A stretch of DNA of 25,402 nucleotides from CAYSHJ01 sp964589725 (GTDB taxonomy: Bacteria > Planctomycetota > Planctomycetia > Planctomycetales > Planctomycetaceae): the NCBI GenBank assembly GCA_964589725.1, contig CAZPUJ010000349.1, positions 1-25,402 on the forward strand, read 5' to 3'. Each line of letters starts with the position of its first letter. Position 1 is the first letter of the stretch. The notes under the pieces are model-generated. The model did no database searches and was not told where the DNA came from. It worked only from the letters and a program-made list of their open reading frames with translations. Both the position numbers and the translations under genes were made by a program. Below, one piece after another: positions 1-8,681 of this stretch.

Positions 1-936
1 CGTGGCTTGAGACGGCGCGAAGGCAGGCGGGTCGATGATCACGAGATCCCACTTGCGTCGCTTCAGTCGCGCTTCGTCAAGGAACTCGAACGCATCGGCC
101 GCGGCGACTTGATGTTGGTCGGCCGGCAAATCGTTCAGTAACCAGTTCGCAGTCGCAGCGGCGATCGCGGGTTCGGCGGAGTCGATGGACGTCACGTGAC
201 TGGCTCCGCCGACACCGGCCATCACGGAGAACCCGCCGGTGTAACTGAAAATGTTCAGCACGCGTTGGCCCGAGCAAAGTTGCCGCAGCGTCTGACGATT
301 GTCGCGTTGATCGAGAAAGAAGCCGGTCTTTTGTCCGTTAATGACGTCGGCGGTGAACTTCACGCCTTGTTCGAGGAATTCGACGACCTTGTCGCATTCG
401 GTTCCTCGCAGCCAATGTCCTTCCGCGCCGCGCTGCTTGCGCCGTTCGACGACGCTCGTCACGCCGACGTTCTCGAGGAGCCAATCGGCGATTTCACCGA
501 TGTCCCAAAACGCGCTGGCAGCGGGGCCGTCGAGCTTGATCACGGCGACATCGGCATAGCGGTCGCAGACCAGTCCCGGCAGTCCGTCTCCCTCGCCGTT
601 GAAGAGGCGATAGCCGGTTGTCTGCTTGTCGAAAAGCCGCCGGCGCCACTCGATCGCATGACGCAATCGACCTTCGGCCCACTCGTCAGTGAGGCGATAG
701 GGTTCCTCGATCCGGCACGCTCGAAAAGCGACGGCGCTGCCAGGATCGTAATATCCGACCGCGACCGGCCGACCGCGTGTGTTATCCAGCAACAGCGCTT
801 GCGTTCCCGGAACGGCCGCCGGCAAGTCTCGCAGTGCGTCCGCGAAAACCCACGGATGTCCGCGTTTCAAGCTCCGTGTGAGATCACGAGCCAAGCGGAG
901 CGTGGCTTTCGTGGTGCTGGTTCTGAGCAAGGGCAT
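1..936 (-). CDS. rlmI: RlmI-like class I SAM-dependent rRNA methyltransferase (C-terminus cut by window edge)
   Basis: The gene reads leftwards off the edge of the window, giving 312 residues without a stop. It matches the COG1092 architecture. A short N-terminal PUA-like part (SLKRGHPWVFA) is followed by a linker domain (TTGYRLFNGEGDGLPGL) and a Rossmann methyltransferase with QKTGFFLDQRDNR, the SAM-binding strand VLNIFSYTGGFSV, the acidic end of strand 2 (HVTSID) and the catalytic loop DLVIIDPPAFAPS. In E. coli this family methylates 23S rRNA cytosine (m5C1962). The exact target nucleotide here is inferred only from family. The ATG at 936 starts MPLLRTSTTKATLRLARDL and puts the PUA domain at the expected position. 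No strong Shine-Dalgarno precedes it. A 326-codon plus-strand ORF covering the same DNA is an antisense shadow. Confidence 0.9.
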   Translation of the reverse strand, partial: MPLLRTSTTKATLRLARDLTRSLKRGHPWVFADALRDLPAAVPGTQALLLDNTRGRPVAVGYYDPGSAVAFRACRIEEPYRLTDEWAEGRLRHAIEWRRRLFDKQTTGYRLFNGEGDGLPGLVCDRYADVAVIKLDGPAASAFWDIGEIADWLLENVGVTSVVERRKQRGAEGHWLRGTECDKVVEFLEQGVKFTADVINGQKTGFFLDQRDNRQTLRQLCSGQRVLNIFSYTGGFSVMAGVGGASHVTSIDSAEPAIAAATANWLLNDLPADQHQVAAADAFEFLDEARLKRRKWDLVIIDPPAFAPSQAT

Positions 937-1039
937 GGGGGCGCGAAGCGAGTTCGAGTGAACACAAACAGCGGCGGACGGCCGACGAGTTGTATCGGCT
1001 CAGGAAGGCCGAGGGCAGGATGCCAGCTCTCGTTCGCGC

Positions 1040-1085
1040 CAGGTCGCGCTGGCCATCAGTGTCAGGTCGCGCTGGCGATCAGTGT
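1040..1085. repeat. 23-bp direct tandem duplication across the end of the RND gene
   Basis: Two adjacent 23-bp copies (1040-1062 and 1063-1085) differ at a single base. Each begins CAGGTCGCGCTGG and ends ATCAGTGT. The right copy contains the TGA stop of the RND gene (complement of 1079-1081), so the left copy is a duplicated stop region lying just downstream of it. This is read directly. It looks like a slippage or unequal-exchange duplication. Confidence 0.85.
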
Positions 1086-4000
1086 GTGGAAATGGAGGGC
1101 TTGCGCTCAATCGCCCGATCGGTGGGATGAGTTTTTAGTGGCGTCGCTGGAGCCGTCCGATTTTGGCGGCTCATGAGGTTTTGAAAGAAGGTCTGTCCAT
1201 CCAGCGCCAAACTGAAGAGGGCTGGAACGAAGATCAGCGTGAAGAACGTCGAGGCAACCAGTCCGCCAAGCGTCACGCTGCCCAGACCCCGATAAAGTTC
1301 GCTGCCGGCACCGGGCGAAATCACCAGCGGCAACAAACCGAACAGACCGATCAGGGCCGTCATGAAAATTGGGCGGATGCGCGTGCGCACGCTTTCGAGC
1401 ACTGCTTGGTGATGAGTCATGCCGTCTTCGCGGATGTGAACCAGCGCCTGCTCGACGATCAGGATCGGGTTATTTACCACCGTGCCGACGAGGATGATGA
1501 AGCCAACCATCGTGAGCATGTCCAGCGGCTGGAAATGCCCCGACGACGCGAGGAACTGGTTCAACAACGCCAGCCCCACGAATCCGCCCACCGCCCCCAA
1601 CGGCACGCTGAGCATGACGATCAACGGATAAAGCCAAGACTCGAACAACGCGGCGATCACCAAGTAGGTGATCACGACGGCCAACAACAAATTCCACCGG
1701 ATCGCGAGCCAAGTCGTCCGTAACTTGTCGGCCGTACCCGACAGATTGACTTGATACAGGCCGCGGAAGCTGGGGTCTTCCTCCAGCGGCGAGATGATCT
1801 CCGTTTGGATCCGCTGCATGGCGTCTTCCAGAGCCATTGTGGCTGGGGGCGTGACTTGAATGGTGATGGCCCGCTGTCGCTCGCGACGGTTGATCTGCTC
1901 GGGACCGCTGGAGAGCCTCAAGTCAGCGACCGCCCCCAGAGAGACGACTCGGCCGGAGCGTGTGGCGATAGGCAGACCTTCCAAGTCTTGAGTTCGCTTG
2001 GCGTACTCTTCGCGTCCGACAATAGAGAGGTCCATCTTGTCGCCGCCGACATAGAAGTCGGTGGCATACGCGCCATCCACAAGTGCATCGATCGCATAGC
2101 CGATCTCGTCCGCCGAGAGACCAAGGTCCGCGGCCTGCTCCCAACGTGGCACCGCGTGCAGTTCGGGACTGGACAGGTCAAGGCTGGGAACTGGCAGGGC
2201 TTGACTGCCCGGCACGACCTGCGGCACTTGGCCCATGACACGGCCGCCGAACCCGACCAGGTTGTGGATGTCCGGGCCAGTGATCTCGATGTCCACCGTG
2301 CGGCCGGAGGTCAGCCCCCGTTCAAACAAGCTCGACTGCTTCACGATGGCGAACGTGCCCGGGATACCGGAGACGACTTCTTGCACGAGGCCGACGAGCC
2401 GATGTGCTTGAAGCGGATCGTGGGCTCGCGCGCCCATGAACAATTGCCGCCCACGAGCAACGTAAAAGAAGTCCGCGATCATTGGGTACTTCAATTGCGC
2501 CGTGGCGGGGTCATCGGGATCGACGTCCCAATACGGTCGCGCGGCTGCCTCGATCCGGCGACCCATCGCCGCCAAGTGCTCTAGGTTGTATCCCGGCGGA
2601 GGCACCAGAATCGCGATCACCAAATTGCGGTTGCCATTCGGGAGATACTCCACTTTCGTCATCAATAGATAACTGACGCCGATCGACACGGCGAGGAAGA
2701 CTCCTACGGTGGCCAGACGCAGTGACACGCTCCGTTGCAGCCAGGCATTGATCCCGACAACGGTCGCTACGAACCAACGGCCGAACAGATCGAGTAGAGG
2801 CAACAAGCCGAAGAGGTTCATTGGTGTGTAAGAGGATTCCATCAGGGGGCTGACGCCCCCCGCTCGCCGGGACTGCTTCGACCGGCCGATCAACCGGGCT
2901 GCGGCGGTGGGGATCAACACTAAAGAAACCAGCAGCGACAGGCCCAGCGAACAGCTCACCGCCAAGGCCAGATCGCGAAAGAGCTGGCCGACTTGATCCT
3001 TGACGAACAACACCGGCACGAACACGGCGAGGTTCGCCAGGGTCGAGGCGATAATCGCGCCCCAAACCTCCTTTGTTCCTTTAAGCGTTGCGGTCAGCAC
3101 GTCTTCACCTTCGCGGTGATGGCGGAAAATGCTCTCCAGAACGACGATGAAGTTGTCGACCAACATTCCGACGGCGAACGAGATCCCGGCCAACGTCAAC
3201 ACGTTCAACGTGCGACCGAGGATGCCCAGCATCAGAAACATGCCGATCACGCTGGTCGCAATCGCCAACAAGATGACCAGCGACGAGCGGATGTTTCGGA
3301 GAAAGACCAGCAGCACGACCAACGTGAGGATCGCGCCTTGCAGGATGTCCTCGTCCACGACGCTGATGGCGGAGAGGATGTATTCCGTCTCGTCATAGAC
3401 CTGCGTCAATTCGAGACCTCGCGGATTAAGCACGGTTTCATTCAATTTCTGGACCGTCTGCCGCAGTCCTTTCATGACATCGAGCACGTTAGCGCCGGTC
3501 TCGCGCTGGGCGTTGATGGCGATGACCGAGGTGCCGTAGCGCTGTACCATGCCGTCCGGCTTCTTGTAGCCGTGACGGACTTCGGCGACGTCGCGGACAT
3601 ACACGGGAGCACCGTCGCGCCGCGCGAGAATCGTGTTGGCCACTTGCTCCTCGGACTGGAATTGTCCCAGCGTGCGAATCACGTAGCGGCGTTTGCCTTC
3701 CCAGAAGTCGCCGCCGGAGGTGTCCTTGTTCTGCCGGCGCAAGGCTTCGCGCACGTCATTAACGGTGAGTTGCCGCGCCGCCAGCATGTGGGGATCGACG
3801 ACGACCTGCAACTCCTCTTCGCGCCCGCCAACCACGTTGGCGTTCGAGACGCCGTCCACACGTTCGAGACGCGTTTCAAGGAAGTCTTCGGAGAAACGTC
3901 GCAAGGTCGTGAGGTCTGTGTCCGGGGGCAACAGGTGGCTCAACTGCGATTGCTTCTCGACCAGTTCGCGCAACCGCAACAACGCCAGGCCGGGATGATG

Positions 4001-4516
4001 AGCACGCTTCACATGTTCCAATTCCGAACGCAGTTCCGGGTGTTCGGCGATGGTCTGATCAATCTTTTCCGGCGACGGCTTGACGGTCGTGAGAATGAAC
4101 CAGGCGATAAAACGGTCGCTGATGTTGGAAGTGGCGATGACGGGTTCATCGGCACTTTCCGGGTACTCGCGGACCTGCTGCAACCGCGTGCTGACATTCA
4201 GCAACGCCTCGCTGACCTTCGTGCCGATGGCGAACTCCAGCGTGATCTGTCCGCGCGAGTCCATGCTCTCGGACGTCATCTTTTGCAGGCCCTCGACGCT
4301 TTGTAGTTGCTCTTCCTGTTCTTGAACGATCTCGCTTTCAACTTCCTGTGGACTGGCTCCCGGCCAGCGCGTCGTGATTGTGACGGTGGGAATCTCCACC
4401 TCCGGCGTCAGCTGCATCGGCATCTGATACAAGGCAATAATGCCGAACAGCCCGACAAGAATCACGCCGACAGAGACCTTGACCGGATTGCGAACAAACC
4501 ATTCGATCGAATGCAT
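1079..4516 (-). CDS. RND-family efflux pump inner-membrane transporter (AcrB/MdtC-like)
   Basis: This 1145-residue protein has the full RND layout. It starts with a first membrane helix (FVRNPVKVSVGVILVGLFGI) and a porter half, then TM helices with GISFAVGMLVDNFIVVLES (proton-relay Asp, followed by Asn instead of a second Asp). A second porter half follows, then the C-terminal bundle with VGFIILVGTVVNNPILIVEQ. Such pumps export drugs, lipids or other hydrophobic compounds by proton antiport. The substrate cannot be told. The ATG at 4516 (MHSIEWFVRNP) is preferred over upstream starts because those add 70 non-family residues running into the adaptor gene. The adaptor gene ends 67 bp upstream, so the two form an operon. 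Oddities are an extra charged segment near residues 145-200 in the first porter half and a GC palindrome encoding part of the linker near residue 555. Confidence 0.92.
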   Translation of the reverse strand: MHSIEWFVRNPVKVSVGVILVGLFGIIALYQMPMQLTPEVEIPTVTITTRWPGASPQEVESEIVQEQEEQLQSVEGLQKMTSESMDSRGQITLEFAIGTKVSEALLNVSTRLQQVREYPESADEPVIATSNISDRFIAWFILTTVKPSPEKIDQTIAEHPELRSELEHVKRAHHPGLALLRLRELVEKQSQLSHLLPPDTDLTTLRRFSEDFLETRLERVDGVSNANVVGGREEELQVVVDPHMLAARQLTVNDVREALRRQNKDTSGGDFWEGKRRYVIRTLGQFQSEEQVANTILARRDGAPVYVRDVAEVRHGYKKPDGMVQRYGTSVIAINAQRETGANVLDVMKGLRQTVQKLNETVLNPRGLELTQVYDETEYILSAISVVDEDILQGAILTLVVLLVFLRNIRSSLVILLAIATSVIGMFLMLGILGRTLNVLTLAGISFAVGMLVDNFIVVLESIFRHHREGEDVLTATLKGTKEVWGAIIASTLANLAVFVPVLFVKDQVGQLFRDLALAVSCSLGLSLLVSLVLIPTAAARLIGRSKQSRRAGGVSPLMESSYTPMNLFGLLPLLDLFGRWFVATVVGINAWLQRSVSLRLATVGVFLAVSIGVSYLLMTKVEYLPNGNRNLVIAILVPPPGYNLEHLAAMGRRIEAAARPYWDVDPDDPATAQLKYPMIADFFYVARGRQLFMGARAHDPLQAHRLVGLVQEVVSGIPGTFAIVKQSSLFERGLTSGRTVDIEITGPDIHNLVGFGGRVMGQVPQVVPGSQALPVPSLDLSSPELHAVPRWEQAADLGLSADEIGYAIDALVDGAYATDFYVGGDKMDLSIVGREEYAKRTQDLEGLPIATRSGRVVSLGAVADLRLSSGPEQINRRERQRAITIQVTPPATMALEDAMQRIQTEIISPLEEDPSFRGLYQVNLSGTADKLRTTWLAIRWNLLLAVVITYLVIAALFESWLYPLIVMLSVPLGAVGGFVGLALLNQFLASSGHFQPLDMLTMVGFIILVGTVVNNPILIVEQALVHIREDGMTHHQAVLESVRTRIRPIFMTALIGLFGLLPLVISPGAGSELYRGLGSVTLGGLVASTFFTLIFVPALFSLALDGQTFFQNLMSRQNRTAPATPLKTHPTDRAIERKPSISTH
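2845..2860. repeat. GC-rich palindrome inside the RND coding sequence (REP-like)
   Basis: A perfect inverted repeat, GGGGGC-TGAC-GCCCCC, lies inside the pump gene. It encodes part of a Gly/Ser/Arg-rich linker (RRAGGVSPLMES) between the first membrane bundle and the next transmembrane segment, around residue 555. The unit with its flank CGCTCGCC resembles short GC-rich repeats I recall from planctomycete intergenic regions. That comparison is from memory and not checked. Confidence 0.55.
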
Positions 4517-4583
4517 GGCAAGTGGGCTTCGTCGGGCCGAGAGTGTGGGGTAATGAGGCTGAGTGAGTGAAGGTCGGAGGGAG

Positions 4584-5924
4584 TTATTTGTGAATGTCTT
4601 TGGCGGCCTGTCGATCCAGTCTCTTGCTTGGCGGAGTTTTCTCGACGCCGCGGGGCGGTTCAATCTCCACGGGTAAGGCAACGACTTCCGCTCCGTGGCG
4701 GAGTCGCTCGTTCCCCTCGACAACAACCTGTTGGCCGGGCTTCAAATCGCCACGCACTTCGATCCAGGAGTCCGCCGCGATGCCGAGTTGTACCGGTACC
4801 GATTGGACAATGGACTTCTGCATCTTTTCATCGACGCGCACCACGTACACGACCGGCTGTGGACCACCCAGCACCAGAGAATCTTTGGGGACGAGCAACA
4901 CGTGACTCTTCTGATCCACCGGCAGCGTGACTTTCGCAAACATGCCAGGCTTTAGCAGCGGCGTACCGTCCGGTTGCTGTCGGTTCGAGAGTGCAACTTT
5001 CACCGGAAAGGTGCGTGACTTCTCATCCGCTTTCGGAACGATGGCGATCACCTTGCCGACGAATGTTTCTTGAGGCAGCGCCTCGACCTCCACGCGGGCC
5101 GATACTCCCAACGTCAACCGCGGGACGTAGGCCTCATGAACGGCGACGTGAACTTCGATCGGATCGACTTCGACGATCTCCGCGACGAGCTTTCCCGATT
5201 CGATCCACTGCCCCACCTCGGTGTGTTTCGTGATGACATATCCGGTGAACGGCGCGTTGATCGTGTGCTTCTCCAACAGATCGAGCAGCCGGTTAACTTC
5301 TTCCTGAGCGGCCAGAACTCGGGCCTTTGCCTGAGCGATCGTTTCCGATCGCGGGCCCGCCATGACCAGATCGTAATTAGCTTTCGACGCCAGAAAGGTG
5401 TCGGTCGCGGTTTCGCTCAGCGACGTGTTTTCCTCAATCTCATCGCGCGTCGTGGCGTTGCGGTCGACGAGTCCTTTGGTGCGAGCGAGTTTCGTCTTCG
5501 CGTATCGCATCGTGGCCTCGGCGGCCTTCATCCGACTTTCGGCTTGACGGCGTTCCTCCTCGCGCGAGCCATTCTTCAGTTCGAGCAATTCCTGCTGCCG
5601 CAGTTCCAGGTCGGCCTTTGCGACGGCGATTTGGATTTCCATATTCCGCGTGAGCAAGCGCGCCAAGGGTTTGCCCTTCTCAATGCGATCACCTTCGTTG
5701 ACCAACAACTCGACAACTCGACCGCTGACTGCGCTGCCCACTTCGCTGCGCCGCCGCTCCGTCACCGTGCCGACAAACAAGCGACCGGTCGAGACGTCAT
5801 CACGTTCGATCGCCGAAGCGACCGAGACCTTTGACGGCCCCATCTGTGCAAATGCCGTCGTCGGCCTCAGCCACAATAACGCCAGGCTGACGAAAGTACT
5901 CAAGACCACCCAGTGACATTTCAT
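4584..5924 (-). CDS. RND efflux periplasmic adaptor (HlyD/AcrA-type membrane fusion protein)
   Basis: This 446-residue exported protein bridges an RND pump to an outer-membrane channel. A signal peptide is visible at residues 1-27 (hydrophobic VVLSTFVSLALLWL, cleavage near AFAQ). A biotinyl-lipoyl half-motif follows (SGRVVELLVNEGDRIEKG), then a long Glu/Lys/Arg-rich coiled-coil hairpin (about residues 100-210). The second lipoyl half is INAPFTGYVITKHTEVGQWI, followed by beta-barrel and membrane-proximal domains. The C-terminal tail is basic. The ATG at 5924 (MKCHWVVL) is chosen because it begins the signal peptide directly. A GTG at 6029 would add 35 residues ahead of it. The pump gene follows on the same strand after 67 bp. 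No TolC-like gene is next to the pair in this window. Confidence 0.92.
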   Translation of the reverse strand: MKCHWVVLSTFVSLALLWLRPTTAFAQMGPSKVSVASAIERDDVSTGRLFVGTVTERRRSEVGSAVSGRVVELLVNEGDRIEKGKPLARLLTRNMEIQIAVAKADLELRQQELLELKNGSREEERRQAESRMKAAEATMRYAKTKLARTKGLVDRNATTRDEIEENTSLSETATDTFLASKANYDLVMAGPRSETIAQAKARVLAAQEEVNRLLDLLEKHTINAPFTGYVITKHTEVGQWIESGKLVAEIVEVDPIEVHVAVHEAYVPRLTLGVSARVEVEALPQETFVGKVIAIVPKADEKSRTFPVKVALSNRQQPDGTPLLKPGMFAKVTLPVDQKSHVLLVPKDSLVLGGPQPVVYVVRVDEKMQKSIVQSVPVQLGIAADSWIEVRGDLKPGQQVVVEGNERLRHGAEVVALPVEIEPPRGVEKTPPSKRLDRQAAKDIHK

Positions 5925-6115
5925 GTGCTTGTTTCCGCGACGGAATTTGACGTCGTCCGGTGGAAAAACCGGTGTGGCTAAGGTGTGACGAAACAAAAAG
6001 GCGTGGGGGAAAAACGCGCAGGCAGGCACAAACAGTAGCCTGAGCAGCGTACCACCGCCAACTCATAGAGTCACACATCATCTCCCTGGAAGCGGAAGAA
6101 ATTGCGAAAAGCACT

Positions 6116-6142
6116 CTGCCCCAAGTCCATTTCTTGGAGCAG
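6116..6142 (-). terminator. probable intrinsic terminator after pgk
   Basis: CTGC-C-CCAAG / CTTGG-A-GCAG forms a nine-pair stem with one internal mismatch and a 7-nt loop. On the minus strand it is followed after a few bases by a TTTT run (complement of AAAA near 6107-6110). It lies 34 bp past the pgk stop and separates pgk from the efflux operon. The T-run is short, so strength is uncertain. Confidence 0.5.
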
Positions 6143-6175
6143 CTTCGTTCGCTCTCGACGTGAACGGTTACAATT

Positions 6176-7411
6176 TTACTTGTCGTCCAATACGGCGAGC
6201 GTTTCGAACTTCTTTCCTTCTAGGAGTTCGAGGCTTGCGCCGCCGCCGGTGCTGAGGTGCGTGACCTGGCTGGCGAAGCCCATTTTTTCGATCGCGGCGG
6301 CGCTGTCCCCTCCGCCGATGATGCTCACGGCAGAAGAGTTGGCGATTGCTTCCGCGACAGCGCGCGTGCCGGCGTCGAACGGCGGGAACTCGAACGCGCC
6401 CATCGGGCCGTTCCAGACGATCGTCTTCGCAGACTTCACGATGCCGACGTAACGCTTCACGGTATCGGGACCGATATCGAGGCCGTCGAACGAGTCGGGC
6501 ACCTCACCGAACTGGACGACTTTTTTCGGCGCGTTCGGGTCGTAGTTGTCGGGGTCGAAGCCGTCGCAGCAGTGCGTGTCGATCGGGAGAACGATCTTCG
6601 CAGCACCGACGACCAGGAGTTCTTTCGCCAGTGGCACGTCTTCCGACTTCGCGTAGCTCTTTCCGATCTTCAACCCTTTAGCCAACGCGAACGTGTAGGC
6701 CATTGCTCCACCGATCAGGATCTGATCGCACTTCGACAACAGGTTCTTGATGACGCCGATCTTGTCGCTGACCTTCTTGCCGCCGAGGATCGCCACGAAC
6801 GGACGAGCCGGATGCGCGACGGCGTCTTCGAGGTACTTGACTTCTTTCTCGACGAGAAAGCCCATGACCTTCGGCTTGTGGCCCATCGCCTTTGGCACGG
6901 AGTACATCGACGCGTTCTCAGAACGGTGGCACGTGCCGAAGGCATCGTTGCAGTAAACGTCGCCGAACGCCGCGAGCGAGTTGACGTACGCCGCATCGGT
7001 GCTGTTCCCGTGGGTCTTCTTCAGTTTCTTTTCGTCTTCTCCCGCGTTGAAGCGAACGTTCTCGAGCAACAATACCCCGCCGTCTTTCAAAGCCTGCGCC
7101 TTCGCGGACGCATCGGCGCCGACGGTGTCGGTCGCAAACGCGACGGCGCGATCCAGCAATTCTGCCAGACGAACGGCAGTCGGTTTGAGACTGAACACCG
7201 CCTCGACGCCCTTTCCTTCCGGGCGGCCAAGGTGGCTCATCAAAATCACTCGGCCGCCGCGATCGAGCACCGACTTGATCGTCGGAATCGCCATGCGAAT
7301 CCGTAGGTCGTCGGTGATGTTCTGCTTCTCGTCAAGCGGCACGTTGAAGTCCACTCGTATGAGCACTGCTCGGCCTCGAACGTCCACGTCAGCAATCGTC
7401 TTCTTCGTCAT
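6176..7411 (-). CDS. pgk: phosphoglycerate kinase
   Basis: This is a full-length 411-residue enzyme of glycolysis and gluconeogenesis, which transfers phosphate between 1,3-bisphosphoglycerate and ADP in the cytosol. Recognisable motifs in order are the N-terminal RVDFNVPLDE, MSHLGRPEGK, LLENVRFNAGEDE, the basic 3-PG site FGTCHRSENASMY, FVAILGGKKVSDKIGVI, the hinge region WNGPMGAFEFPPFDAGT, and the C-terminal nucleotide loop IIGGGDSAAAIEKMG followed by LSTGGGASLELLEGK. All key glycine-rich loops are intact. The start MTKKTIADVDV matches the family N-terminus. Its Shine-Dalgarno is weak. It lies 123 bp after the SprT-like gene on the same strand and may be co-transcribed with it. Usual neighbours gap or tpiA are not present. 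Confidence 0.97.
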   Translation of the reverse strand: MTKKTIADVDVRGRAVLIRVDFNVPLDEKQNITDDLRIRMAIPTIKSVLDRGGRVILMSHLGRPEGKGVEAVFSLKPTAVRLAELLDRAVAFATDTVGADASAKAQALKDGGVLLLENVRFNAGEDEKKLKKTHGNSTDAAYVNSLAAFGDVYCNDAFGTCHRSENASMYSVPKAMGHKPKVMGFLVEKEVKYLEDAVAHPARPFVAILGGKKVSDKIGVIKNLLSKCDQILIGGAMAYTFALAKGLKIGKSYAKSEDVPLAKELLVVGAAKIVLPIDTHCCDGFDPDNYDPNAPKKVVQFGEVPDSFDGLDIGPDTVKRYVGIVKSAKTIVWNGPMGAFEFPPFDAGTRAVAEAIANSSAVSIIGGGDSAAAIEKMGFASQVTHLSTGGGASLELLEGKKFETLAVLDDK

Positions 7412-7534
7412 CTTCTGTCTGCTTGCTTCTGAAATTCAAATCGGAATGGGACGGAATGCTTGGGGATCACGGCCACTTCGAACGTGAGCGGACTGTGGCG
7501 AAAGCGGCTCAGAAAGACAACGCAGCCGATCGGC

Positions 7535-8311
7535 TCACGCACAGCGTTCGAGCATCGCGACGGGAATGTAAAACTTGGCGTAACATCGGCCGTCGGAATA
7601 TCTTGAACCTCGAGTGTCTTCGACGAGTACGGTCGCCCGTTTGGTGACGCGGTTGACGATGCCGACGTACGGAAAACCGTCAAGCACAAACTTCACGCGA
7701 TCGCCGGCGCGAATGCCGAACTTCTCGCGGGCACGTTCGTCGGGCGTGATGAGTTGATGGGTCGATTCCGTGTGCCCGAAGAACCGCGAGGCGATGCCTC
7801 GAAACCGAGACGCGGTGCAACACGATGTTTGCCACAGCAACATCTCGACGAGATGCACCAACTCGTGCTCGAAGATGCGCTGCAAGGCCTCGAGCCGGTT
7901 GTGGCACGCCAGGCCGGTCACTTTAATGGGCCGATCAAAGTCGTGAAACGTTTGGAACAGCAACGTTGACGAGACGGCGATCTCGAAACGCGGCACCGCC
8001 GCCAGGCCACGACCGGACCGCGGCACGGTTTTCGTCGTCTTGCCGCCGGCGCGAGTCATTCTTGGTGAAACGCGAAACGTCAGCGGACTGCCCATCGCGT
8101 CGAGCGCTTGCTGACACGCTCCGCCGTAAAAGTTCTGATCGTACTGATCGAAGAACAGGGCCAGGTCGTCGTCACAAATGGCGTCAAAATTCGGTTGACC
8201 GATGAACCGAGACGATTGCAGCACGTTCTCGAAGATCGATCGCGCTCGCTGATCAAGTTCGTGCTTCGATACGAGCGATGTTTCGACCAAACATCTCAGA
8301 TCGATGGACAT
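7535..8311 (-). CDS. SprT-like zinc metalloprotein with C-terminal basic beta domain
   Basis: This 258-residue protein has a SprT-like core with a zincin motif HELVH at residues 149-153, preceded by a hydrophobic/aromatic helix. It is followed by a conserved-looking RFRGIASRFFGHTESTH segment that may supply the third ligand. The C-terminal third (about residues 195-258) is a separate beta-rich region (IRAGDRVKFVLDG ... RATVLVED ... YAKFYIPV), resembling a small barrel. SprT/Spartan relatives act on DNA-protein crosslinks in other organisms. Whether this one does is unknown. The ATG at 8311 is chosen because GGAGGA lies just upstream. The longer frame from 8353 would start before this ribosome site. 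Confidence 0.75.
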   Translation of the reverse strand: MSIDLRCLVETSLVSKHELDQRARSIFENVLQSSRFIGQPNFDAICDDDLALFFDQYDQNFYGGACQQALDAMGSPLTFRVSPRMTRAGGKTTKTVPRSGRGLAAVPRFEIAVSSTLLFQTFHDFDRPIKVTGLACHNRLEALQRIFEHELVHLVEMLLWQTSCCTASRFRGIASRFFGHTESTHQLITPDERAREKFGIRAGDRVKFVLDGFPYVGIVNRVTKRATVLVEDTRGSRYSDGRCYAKFYIPVAMLERCA

Positions 8312-8510
8312 GTCTGCTCCTCCGTGAGCCTTCTCGAAAGATTCGTTTGGCAATCGTGTGACCTCCGTGACGCGGAATCAGCGATCGACGAGCATCGAGG
8401 CAAATTCAGGATCGCTGGAATGCTCGCGGATTGTTGTCGGATGGCCTCGCGGAGTGAAGAGGATTTTGTGATTCACGGGAAGAGGCAATGTTCGCTCTCA
8501 AAACATGAGA

Positions 8511-8538
8511 ATTGTATTCTGAAGGAAGTCGATGTCCA
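8511..8538 (-). promoter_or_regulatory. candidate sigma70-type promoter for the SprT-like/pgk unit
   Basis: On the minus strand TGGACA (complement of 8533-8538) and TACAAT (complement of 8511-8516) are separated by 16 bp. Each hexamer matches the -35/-10 consensus at five of six positions. Transcription would give a leader of about 200 nt before the ATG at 8311. Planctomycete promoters need not follow E. coli consensus, so this is a candidate only. Confidence 0.4.
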
Positions 8539-8601
8539 TTTTGAGGGAACGGGTTGCGGATTTCTCGTGCCGTGTTTGTTCTGATTCCACGAGAATTGCA
8601 T

Positions 8602-8629
8602 TTGCGTTTTGAGAAGTCGTTGGTAAATT
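8602..8629 (+). promoter_or_regulatory. candidate promoter for the Tat-exported DUF3500-like gene
   Basis: TTGCGT (8602-8607) and TAAATT (8624-8629) are spaced by 16 bp, about 50 bp before the ATG at 8682. The match is moderate and the call rests on consensus resemblance alone. Confidence 0.3.
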
Positions 8630-8681
8630 CTCGCCTCGTTGCTTGGCTGACACCGGACCTAATTCGATCGAGGAGAGCTCC

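Larger units (their letters stand above)
8312..8681. other. divergent intergenic region between the SprT-like and DUF3500-like genes
   Basis: This 370-bp gap has no credible gene. It is AT-richer than its surroundings, particularly 8490-8640. It holds candidate promoters for both divergent genes. It also contains a near-direct repeat (GAGAATTGTATT at 8508 and GAGAATTGCATT at 8591). Confidence 0.6.

Noticed and set aside
196..1176. 326-codon plus-strand ORF
   Set aside because: It lies opposite the rlmI-like gene, which has clear motifs. The plus-strand product has no family features and no ribosome site.
2993..4306. 437-codon plus-strand ORF
   Set aside because: Antisense to the RND pump. 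Its His/Asp/Gln-rich composition is the mirror of membrane-helix codons.
6257..7306. 349-codon plus-strand ORF
   Set aside because: Antisense shadow of pgk.
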